From Micromonospora coriariae (GTDB lineage: Bacteria > Actinomycetota > Actinomycetes > Mycobacteriales > Micromonosporaceae), in the NCBI RefSeq assembly GCF_900091455.1, contig NZ_LT607412.1, positions 4,216,001 to 4,280,000 of the forward strand: 64,000 bases of DNA, read 5' to 3'. The notes beneath the pieces were generated by a model that was not told the DNA's origin, made no database searches, and saw nothing but the letters and a program-made list of their open reading frames with translations. A program made the translations under genes and the position numbers. Shown here in pieces: positions 57,959-64,000 of this stretch (positions are counted from its first letter, which is position 1; every line of letters begins with the position of its first letter).

Positions 57959-58615
57959 ATGGGGGGCAGGGTTACACGAGTGGCGCGGGTCGTGCCAGTG
58001 GTGCTCGGCGTGGCGTGCGGTGTGTCGTTGCTGGTCCCGGCGACGCCGGCCGCTGCCCACAATTCGCTGACCGGCAGCGACCCGCGCGACGGCGCCCGGG
58101 TGGCCACCGCGCCCACCCGGATCGAGCTCCGGTTCCTGGCCAAGCCGGATCCGGCTACGACGAAGATCACAGTAACCGGACCGGACAATGTGGTCGCCGG
58201 CGGGCTGCCGGCCTTCGCCGGCAGCCGCGTACGCGTGCCGTTCAAGCCCGGCGCTGCGGGGCTCTACATCGTCGGTTACCAGGTCGCCTCCGGCGACGGG
58301 CACCCGGTGAAGGGCGAGGTGCGCTTCACCCTCACCACCGGCACGGCCGCCGACCCGTCCGCGAGCCCGTCCGCCCTGCCGTCGGTGAGCGGTGGCACCG
58401 TCGCGCCACCGGGTACTGCGCCGGCCTCGCCGTCGTCCGATGGGGCCTCGGCGTCACCCGGCGCGGAGGGCGGCAGCCCGACGGCGGTCGTGCCGCTGGC
58501 GCAGGAGCGCGCCGACTCCGGTCACCGCCGGTGGCTCTGGGCACTCGGGGCCCTGGTGCTGCTCGCCGTCGTGGTGACCGGGTTCCTGCTCCGCCGCCGG
58601 GCCACCCGCGGCTGA
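57959..58615 (+). CDS. CopC-like copper-binding protein, membrane-anchored
   Basis: A 218-residue envelope protein. After a signal peptide ending VPATPAAA, the mature chain begins HNSLTGSDPRDGA; in CopC the first residue is a copper-binding His. The small beta-barrel domain ends ASGDGHPVKGEVRFTLTTG with the second conserved His. A Ser/Pro/Ala linker leads to a single C-terminal transmembrane helix and RRRATRG. It probably binds Cu2+ outside the membrane. No CopD gene is adjacent. ATG 57959 follows GGAGGGG. It diverges from the anchored protein of unknown function. Confidence 0.88.
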   Translation: MGGRVTRVARVVPVVLGVACGVSLLVPATPAAAHNSLTGSDPRDGARVATAPTRIELRFLAKPDPATTKITVTGPDNVVAGGLPAFAGSRVRVPFKPGAAGLYIVGYQVASGDGHPVKGEVRFTLTTGTAADPSASPSALPSVSGGTVAPPGTAPASPSSDGASASPGAEGGSPTAVVPLAQERADSGHRRWLWALGALVLLAVVVTGFLLRRRATRG

Positions 58616-58701
58616 GCCCCACCCGAACGCGGCGAGGAGGGTGCTCCCGGCTCCGATCAGGTGACGCCGTCGGTTCGGTGCGGATGGCGACGCCGACGCA
58701 C

Positions 58702-58730
58702 GCCGCCTCGCAGTCGTCGAGCGGGGCGGC
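58702..58730. terminator. hairpin between copC-like gene and gltX
   Basis: GCCGCCTCGC and GCGGGGCGGC pair over 10 bp with one G-T pair around a 9-nt loop, between two convergent stops. Confidence 0.5.
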
Positions 58731-58745
58731 GTGGCGCGGCGGAGA

Positions 58746-60155
58746 TCAGACCAGGCGGACCCGGGCGGCGCGCATCCGGGTGAGGGTGCGCTCGCGACCG
58801 AGCACCTCCAGCGACTCGAACAGCGGTAGGCCGACGGTGCGACCGGTCACGGCGACCCGGACCGGCGCCTGCGTCTTGCCGAGCTTGAGGCCCCGCTCGG
58901 CGCCGACCGCCTCCAGCGTCGACTTCAGCGACTCGGCGTCCCAGGTGTCCAGCGCCTCGAACGCGGCGATCGCAGCGTCCAGCAGATCGGCGGAGCCGTC
59001 CTTCATGGTCTTGGTCCACGCGGCCTCGTCGATCAGCGGCGAGGCCAGGAAGAGGAAGTCGACGTTCGGCACGATCTCGCTGAGCACCGCGATCCGGGTC
59101 TGCGCCAGTGGCGCCACGGCGGCGAACGCGTCGGCGTCGTACTCCTCGGGCTGCCACGGCGGCGGCGCGATGGTGCCGGTGCCGGTGAGCCACGGCTGGC
59201 AGGCGTCGATGAACTCGGGCACCGGCAGGGCGCGGATGTACTCACCGTTGAACGCGCGCAGCTTCTTCTCGTCGAAGAACGCGGGGGAGGGGTTGACCTC
59301 CTCCAGTCGGAACTCGTCCTCGATCACCGACCAGGGGACGATCTCCCGGTCCCCGGAGGGCGCCCAGCCGAGCAGCATCAGGTAGTTGCGCATCGCGCCG
59401 GCGAGGTAGCCCTCCTCGCGGTACGCCTCCAGAGCCACCTTGTCCCGGCGCTTGGAGAGCTTCTGCCGCTTCTCGTTGACCACCACCGGCACGTGCGCCC
59501 AGATCGGCGGCTTGACCCCGAGGGCGTCCCAGAGCAGCTGCTGCTTGGGGGTGTTGGGCAGGTGCTCCTCGGCCCGGATCACGTGCGTGATGCCCATTGT
59601 CATGTCGTCGACGACGTTGGCCAGCAGGAAGACCGGCGAGCCGTCGCCCCGGGCGATGACGAAGTCCTCGATGAGCTTGTTCTCGAAGGTGGGCTCGCCG
59701 CGGATCAGGTCCACCACGACTGTCAGGCCCTCGTCGGGCGTACGGAAGCGCAGCGCGCGACCCTCACCAGGGCCGAGGCCGAGATCACGGTGGTAGCCGT
59801 CGTAGCCCTGGTACTGCGAGCCGGTGCGGGCCTGCACGTCCTCGCGGGTGCAGTCGCAGTAGTAGGCGCGGCCCGACTCGTAGAGCCGGGCGGCGGCGGC
59901 GCGGTGCTCGCCGGCGTTCTCCGACTGGAAGTGCGGCCCCTCGTAGCTGCCCCGGGAGATGCCGATCCAGTCCAGCGCGGAGAGGATGCCCTCGGTCCAC
60001 TCGGGCTTGTTGCGCGCCGCGTCGGTGTCCTCGATGCGCAGCACGAACACCCCGCCCTGCTGCTTGGCGTAGATCCAGTTCTGCAGCGCCGAGCGGGCGC
60101 CGCCGACGTGGAACATACCGGTCGGGGAAGGGGCGAAGCGCACACGTACCGTCAC
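58746..60155 (-). CDS. gltX: glutamyl-tRNA synthetase
   Basis: A 469-residue class I aminoacyl-tRNA synthetase that charges tRNA-Glu. The HIGH-type motif is [13 protein letters not shown] and the KMSKS-type motif [11 protein letters not shown]. The length is normal for the discriminating or non-discriminating bacterial enzyme; which of the two cannot be told here. GTG 60155 lies 6 nt after TAGGCT, the cleanest leaderless signal in the window. Repeat copy E lies 31 bp upstream. Confidence 0.97.
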   Translation of the reverse strand: MTVRVRFAPSPTGMFHVGGARSALQNWIYAKQQGGVFVLRIEDTDAARNKPEWTEGILSALDWIGISRGSYEGPHFQSENAGEHRAAAARLYESGRAYYCDCTREDVQARTGSQYQGYDGYHRDLGLGPGEGRALRFRTPDEGLTVVVDLIRGEPTFENKLIEDFVIARGDGSPVFLLANVVDDMTMGITHVIRAEEHLPNTPKQQLLWDALGVKPPIWAHVPVVVNEKRQKLSKRRDKVALEAYREEGYLAGAMRNYLMLLGWAPSGDREIVPWSVIEDEFRLEEVNPSPAFFDEKKLRAFNGEYIRALPVPEFIDACQPWLTGTGTIAPPPWQPEEYDADAFAAVAPLAQTRIAVLSEIVPNVDFLFLASPLIDEAAWTKTMKDGSADLLDAAIAAFEALDTWDAESLKSTLEAVGAERGLKLGKTQAPVRVAVTGRTVGLPLFESLEVLGRERTLTRMRAARVRLV

Positions 60156-60161
60156 GCCCCC

Positions 60162-60167
60162 AGCCTA
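60162..60167 (-). promoter_or_regulatory. -10 hexamer of a leaderless promoter (gltX)
   Basis: TAGGCT, GGGGGC, GTG 60155 on the minus strand. TAGGCT matches TANNNT fully, and no ribosome-binding site is present. Confidence 0.5.
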
Positions 60168-60185
60168 CGGCGGCTGACAACCGAG

Positions 60186-60238
60186 CAAGGAAGGGCCCCT
60201 TCTTATCGCCTGGTGTTGTACAAGGGTCCCTTCCTAAC
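60186..60238. repeat. dispersed palindromic element, copy E
   Basis: A 53-bp copy reading CAAGGAAGGGCCCCTTCTTA, TCGCCTGG, a spacer, and CAAGGGTCCCTTCCTAAC. It lies between gltX and the stop codon of the MFS gene (minus strand), 2 bp from that stop, the same position as copy A relative to the amylase. Confidence 0.88.
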
Positions 60239-60240
60239 AC

Positions 60241-61518
60241 TCAGGGGACTGAGCGGATCTTGACGACCAGGGCGCTGCCGACCACGGTGACCGCGGCGGT
60301 GACCGCGTAGAGCGTCGGGTAGCCGCCCAGGTGCACCACGAGCGGGGCGGAGAGCGCCGGGCCGAGCACCTGTGGCGCCGAGTTGGCAATGTTGATCACG
60401 CCGAGGTCCTTGGCCCGGTCGGTGGCCCGGGGTAGCACCTGGGTGATCAGCGCGGCGTCCACCGAGAGGTAGACGCCGTACCCGGCGCCGAGCAGCAGGG
60501 CGGCGACGATCGCCATCGGCCAGACCGGCGCGACCGCGAGCAGCAGCGCCGCCACCGCCATGATCAGCCCCGAGGTGATCACGTAGATCTTGCGTCGCCC
60601 GGAGCGGTCCGACAGCCGGCCGGCGACCACGGCGGTCAGCATCATGCCGAGCGTGTAGAGCAGGATCAGCACCAGCAGACCGCCCTCGGGGTCAGGGTGG
60701 CGGACCCCGTCGGTGAGGAAGTACAGCAGGTAGAGGGTGCCCAGGGCGTTGCCGAGCTGGACCAGGAAGCGGGTGATCCAGGCCCAGGCGAAGTCCGGGT
60801 GCCGGCGCGGACTGATCCACATCGAGGCCAGCAGCGCGCGCGTCCGCAGCGCCGGCCGGTGCGCGCGGGGCAGCGGGTCATCGGGGGTGACCAGCGCGAA
60901 CGGCAGGGACAGCAGCAGGATCGCCACCGCGATGGCCAGGTAGCCGGCGGCGTTGCCGGTGACCAGCGCGGTGACCAGCACCGCGCCGAGCACCAGCCCG
61001 AGCGCCTGCGGGATGCCCACCCAGCCGGACACGCCGCCGCGCTGCACGACCGGCACCCGGTCCGGGATGGCCGCGGTGAGGCTGGCCAGCATCGCGTTGA
61101 AGCACACCTGCGCGGCGACCCAGCCGAGGGCGACGCCCAGGATGGTCCGCTGCTGGGCCAGCAGCACCAGGGCCGCCGCGCCGAGCAGCGCCCCACCGGC
61201 GGTCCAGACGTGCCGGCGGCCGAACTCCCGGCCGGCCACCCGCAGGCAGGTCCGGTCGGACAGCGCGCCCGCGAGGGGGTTGGCCAGCACCGCGGCCAGC
61301 GCGCCCAGGCCGGTGACCACGGCCAGCATGTTCTCCTTGTCGCCCGGCGCGATCTGCTCGATCTGCTGCGGCAGCAGCACCTGGATCGGGGTGAAGAACG
61401 CCATCCACACCCCGAGGTTGGCCGCGAAGATCAACCCGATCCAGCCGCGCCGTACCGGCACGGTCGGCTCGGCGAGCGCGGCCGGCAGCGACGCCGGGGT
61501 CGGGTCGAAGGTGGTCAC
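60241..61518 (-). CDS. MFS transporter, probably for a glucoside or disaccharide
   Basis: A 425-residue protein with 12 hydrophobic helices. Cytoplasmic loops show the MFS pattern AGALSDRTCLR and AGRLSDRSGRRKIYV. It starts at GTG 61518, overlapping the beta-glucosidase stop, so the two are co-translated; the likely substrate is a beta-glucoside that the enzyme then splits in the cytosol. That is inference from gene order. It is followed by repeat copy E. Confidence 0.88.
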   Translation of the reverse strand: MTTFDPTPASLPAALAEPTVPVRRGWIGLIFAANLGVWMAFFTPIQVLLPQQIEQIAPGDKENMLAVVTGLGALAAVLANPLAGALSDRTCLRVAGREFGRRHVWTAGGALLGAAALVLLAQQRTILGVALGWVAAQVCFNAMLASLTAAIPDRVPVVQRGGVSGWVGIPQALGLVLGAVLVTALVTGNAAGYLAIAVAILLLSLPFALVTPDDPLPRAHRPALRTRALLASMWISPRRHPDFAWAWITRFLVQLGNALGTLYLLYFLTDGVRHPDPEGGLLVLILLYTLGMMLTAVVAGRLSDRSGRRKIYVITSGLIMAVAALLLAVAPVWPMAIVAALLLGAGYGVYLSVDAALITQVLPRATDRAKDLGVINIANSAPQVLGPALSAPLVVHLGGYPTLYAVTAAVTVVGSALVVKIRSVP

Positions 61519-62864
61519 CGCGCCGACCCCGGCCGGCTGGCCGCGATCACGTCCCGCAGCCAGGTGTACGACGACTTCGGCGTACGGGTCTGGGTGGCGT
61601 AGTCAACGTGCACCAGACCGAAGCGCTTGGTGAACCCCTCGGCCCACTCCCAGTTGTCCAGCAGGGACCACACGAAGTAGCCGCGTACGTCCACCCCGTC
61701 GTCGATGGCGGCCCGCACCGCGCGCAGGTGCCCGTCGAGGTACGCGATCCGGTCCGGGTCCGGCACCCGTCCGTCCGGGTCCGGCGCGTCGTCGTACGCG
61801 CAGCCGCTCTCGGTGATCTCGATCGGAGGCAGTGCGTCGCCATACGTGTCGTGCAGCCAGCGGAGCAGGTCGTGCAGCCCGTCGGGGGCCACCGGCCAGT
61901 CGAAGGCGGTACGCGGGTAGCCCTCGAGGGGGACCAGTTCGAACGGCAGCGGCGACTCCTCGTCGGCGGCCCGTACGCCGGTCGGGTTGTAGTAGTTGAC
62001 CCCGAGCACGTCGATCGGCGCGGCGATCGTGTCCAGGTCACCGGGATGGACCACGCCGGCGTCGAAGCCGGGCAGTTCCGGGTAACCCCGGCCGAGCAGC
62101 GGGTCGGTGAAGAGCCGGTTGTGCAGCGCCTCGTACGCGGCCCCGGCGGCCCGGTCGGCGTCGCTGTCGCCGAGCACCCGCACCGGGGAGTAGTTGTTGG
62201 CGATGGCCACCGGGCTGGCGGTGCGGGCCCGCAGCGCGGCGACCGCGAGCCCGTGCCCGAGCAGTTGGTGGTGGGCGACCGGAAAGGCGTCGAAGAGCAG
62301 CATCCGCCCGGGGGCGTGCACACCCATGCCGTAGCCGAGGCTCATGTGGATGAACGGCTCGTTGAGGGTGATCCAGAGCCGGACCCGGTCACCGAGGCGG
62401 GCGGCGGTCAGGTCGGCGTACTCGGCGAAGCGCGCGGCGGTGTCGCGGTGCAGCCAGCCGCCGGCGTCTTCGAGGGGTTGGGGCAGGTCCCAGTGGTAGA
62501 GGGTGGCCACCGGGTCGATGCCGGCGGCCAGCAATCCGTCCGCCAGCCGGTCGTAGAAGTCCAGGCCGGCGGCGTTGGCCGGGCCGGCGCCGGCGGGCTG
62601 CACCCGGGGCCAGGCGATGGAGAACCGGTACGCCGAGACTCCCAGCCCGGCCAGCAGCGCCACGTCCTCGGTGTGCCGGTGGTAGTGGTCGCAGGCCACC
62701 TCGGCGCTGCTGCCGTCGCTGATCCGGCCGGGGGAGTGCGCGAAGGTATCCCAGATGGACGGCCCGCGCCCGTCGGCCGTAGTGGCGCCTTCGATCTGGT
62801 GGGCCGAGGTGGAGACGCCCCAGCGGAAGCCGGCGGGGAACTCGGGCATCGGTGCGGTCGGCAT
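61515..62864 (-). CDS. GH1 beta-glucosidase
   Basis: A 449-residue cytosolic glycosidase. The acid/base is E169 in TLNEP and the nucleophile E352 in ITESG, with FRWGVSTSAHQIEG at the N-terminus and the subsite Trp in LLDNWEWAEGF. It hydrolyses cellobiose or aryl beta-glucosides or galactosides. There is no signal peptide. GGGAGG precedes the ATG. It is the first gene of a two-gene unit with the MFS transporter. Confidence 0.95.
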   Translation of the reverse strand: MPTAPMPEFPAGFRWGVSTSAHQIEGATTADGRGPSIWDTFAHSPGRISDGSSAEVACDHYHRHTEDVALLAGLGVSAYRFSIAWPRVQPAGAGPANAAGLDFYDRLADGLLAAGIDPVATLYHWDLPQPLEDAGGWLHRDTAARFAEYADLTAARLGDRVRLWITLNEPFIHMSLGYGMGVHAPGRMLLFDAFPVAHHQLLGHGLAVAALRARTASPVAIANNYSPVRVLGDSDADRAAGAAYEALHNRLFTDPLLGRGYPELPGFDAGVVHPGDLDTIAAPIDVLGVNYYNPTGVRAADEESPLPFELVPLEGYPRTAFDWPVAPDGLHDLLRWLHDTYGDALPPIEITESGCAYDDAPDPDGRVPDPDRIAYLDGHLRAVRAAIDDGVDVRGYFVWSLLDNWEWAEGFTKRFGLVHVDYATQTRTPKSSYTWLRDVIAASRPGSAR

Positions 62865-62877
62865 GCGCCCTCCCGGT

Positions 62878-62895
62878 CAACGTGAAACGTGTTCG
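62878..62895. promoter_or_regulatory. possible LacI-type operator upstream of the GH1 gene
   Basis: GTCAACGTGAAACGTGTTCG contains repeated AACGTG and a loose GAA-N5-TTC symmetry about 15-30 bp before the GH1 start. LacI-family repressors commonly regulate such units, but the palindrome is imperfect and the call is weak. Confidence 0.25.
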
Positions 62896-63051
62896 GGACT
62901 CTAGGGCGCTCCGGATGAATGCGCCATAGGCCCGGATGACGCGATGCGCAATGGTTGATCGGCGTGTCTTTTTCCAAACCCGTCCAGGTACGTCCGAATT
63001 TGCGCATAGAGTGCCGATATCGTGGGATGTCCTCACTGGAGGAAGACGGAA

Positions 63052-63501
63052 ATGATCCTCGTTGAACGCAGTGCGCACGTGGCGGCGCCGGTGGAAGTGG
63101 TCTGGGACGTCGTGCAGCGGGCTGAGCAGTTGCCGGCCTGGCTGGCGGGGGTCCGCGCGGCCGAAGTGCTCTCGGGAGAGGGCTTCGGACGGCGGCAGTT
63201 GGTCCAGGCGGGGCGCGGCTCGGCGCACGAGGCCGAGGTGATCGCCTACCAGGAGCCGACTCTGATCGGCTGGCGGGAACGGGCCAAGGGCGCGGGTGCC
63301 CGCGCGGAGGCGCGCACCGAAATCTACGTCCAGCTCACTCCGGACGAGGAGGAGGAGGGCGGGACCATCGTGCGGCTCATCGTGGTCCGCTGGCCGGCCG
63401 GACCGGTAAAGGCGGCCCTGCTGCGCCTGGGGCTGCGTCGGGTCGGCGCGGACCTGGAGGACTCGCTGGCCCGGCTGACCGACCTGGCCGCCGTCGGCTG
63501 A
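63052..63501 (+). CDS. SRPBCC/START-like protein
   Basis: A 149-residue protein: ILVERSAHVAAPVEVVWDVV is the standard opening of polyketide cyclase/dehydrase-like proteins (beta strand, then the helix with VWDVV), and the closing helix is LRRVGADLEDSLARLTDL. GGAGGAAG precedes ATG 63052. It is the third such fold in the window, none in a biosynthetic cluster. It may bind a small hydrophobic ligand; function is unknown. Confidence 0.75.
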   Translation: MILVERSAHVAAPVEVVWDVVQRAEQLPAWLAGVRAAEVLSGEGFGRRQLVQAGRGSAHEAEVIAYQEPTLIGWRERAKGAGARAEARTEIYVQLTPDEEEEGGTIVRLIVVRWPAGPVKAALLRLGLRRVGADLEDSLARLTDLAAVG

Positions 63502-63639
63502 TCCGCCGAGTCCCCGGCGTCACCCGCCCCGGCGGTGGCCCCGGGTCCCCGCCAGGGACCCGGACCGCCGCCGCCCCCATCTCACCCGCCGTCCGCCCGG
63601 TCGGTCGGGAGTGCGGGGCGTGGGTGCGGGTGCACCAAA

Positions 63640-63669
63640 AAGGGCCCGGCGCGTGTGCGCCGGGCCCTT
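63640..63669 (-). terminator. intrinsic terminator of aceE
   Basis: AAGGGCCCGGCGC, loop GTGT, GCGCCGGGCCCTT is a perfect 13-bp stem. Read on the minus strand it is followed by TTTTTGG, giving a genuine U-tract, which is rare in this window. It lies 16 bp after the aceE stop. Confidence 0.88.
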
Positions 63670-63685
63670 CCTGGATCGTGCTGGA

Positions 63686-64000
63686 TCAGCTGTCGCCGCC
63701 GGTCTCGCCGACCGGCGCGGCGTTCACGTCCTCGATCGCGTACTTCTTGGCGGCCTCGGCCGGCACGGTGGCCGCGACCGCGCCGCTGCGGGCGAGCTGC
63801 CGCAGCGTGGCGACCACGATCGACTCAGCGTCGACGTGGAAGTGCCGACGCAGCGCGTGCCGGGTGTCCGACATGCCGTAGCCGTCGGTGCCGAGCGACG
63901 TGTAGTCACCGGGCACCCAGCGGGCGATCAGGTCCGGCACCGCCCGCATCCAGTCGCTGACCGCGACCTTCGGCCCGTCCGCCTCGGCCAGCTTCTGCTG
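63686..64000 (-). CDS. aceE: pyruvate dehydrogenase E1 (AceE), C-terminal part (cut by window end)
   Basis: The last 104 codons of a gene that continues beyond the window. The sequence ([60 protein letters not shown]) is typical of the C-terminal domain of homodimeric pyruvate dehydrogenase E1 of actinobacteria, which decarboxylates pyruvate for acetyl-CoA formation. The usual order aceE near fasR/fab genes in actinobacteria supports the assignment. The active-site parts lie outside. Confidence 0.88.
   Translation of the reverse strand, partial: QQKLAEADGPKVAVSDWMRAVPDLIARWVPGDYTSLGTDGYGMSDTRHALRRHFHVDAESIVVATLRQLARSGAVAATVPAEAAKKYAIEDVNAAPVGETGGDS

Noticed and set aside
1..64000. CRISPR array, rRNA, tRNA, insertion sequence or prophage
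   Set aside because: No regularly spaced repeat arrays, transposase or integrase motifs, or tRNA-like folds were seen on reading; the dispersed palindromes are not CRISPR-like.

Overview
The window is chromosomal DNA from a high-GC actinobacterium, most likely a Micromonosporaceae member (Micromonospora or a close relative). This rests on very strong G/C bias at third codon positions, PucR-type FasR control of a fabD-fabH-acpP-fabF cluster followed by an acyl-CoA carboxylase beta subunit, HelD, DUF3145, an actinobacterial cyclic-di-AMP riboswitch and many apparently leaderless genes. It is inference; no 16S gene is present. I recognise 57 protein genes (two cut by the window edges), no rRNA, tRNA, IS element, phage or CRISPR array. 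The region looks like stable core chromosome with accessory catabolic islands.

Layout. 1-4817: end of an alpha/beta hydrolase, an ABC-2 exporter with its own two-component system, and an L,D-transpeptidase. 4897-6342: secreted alpha-amylase with a promoter and nearby repeats. 6668-11379: a four-gene redox operon (haem membrane protein, NuoF-like/ferredoxin fusion, TlpA-like lipoprotein, CcdA-like protein). 11376-20432: serS, a MerR/beta-clamp fusion, a saccharopine-dehydrogenase-like enzyme, a SRPBCC-like protein, a MalT-type LuxR regulator, a DsbA/peroxiredoxin pair and a BON-domain protein. 20433-33082: small membrane and lipoproteins, a STAS protein, pfkB-surE, a riboswitch-controlled secreted VldE-like protein, a CDF metal exporter, helD, a hydrolase, carbonic anhydrase and DUF3145.

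33187-47578 is the most distinctive stretch. It holds a NagZ-like glycosidase, a secreted PIG-L deacetylase with CBM9-like domain, and, divergent from the latter, a nine-kilobase operon-like run: ROK regulator, binding protein, ABC ATPase, fused double permease, creatininase-family hydrolase, amidohydrolase, argininosuccinate-lyase-like enzyme and ROK kinase. The genes overlap or sit close together and read as one uptake-and-degradation pathway for an unknown, probably nitrogen-containing (amino-sugar-like) compound.

47680-64000: the fatty-acid cluster (accD-type gene, fabF, acpP, fabH, fabD with an extra biotinyl-like tail, fasR), a second two-component system, a CopC-like copper protein, gltX, an MFS transporter coupled to a GH1 beta-glucosidase, a SRPBCC protein and the end of aceE with a strong terminator.

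Repeats. Five copies of a 53-55 bp palindromic element (core AAGGAAGGGCCCCTTCTTA, a CGCCTGG-like centre, then CCCTTCCTAAC) sit between or at the ends of genes, one inside an open reading frame. Two further palindromic elements occur at 20736-20801 and 24862-24910.
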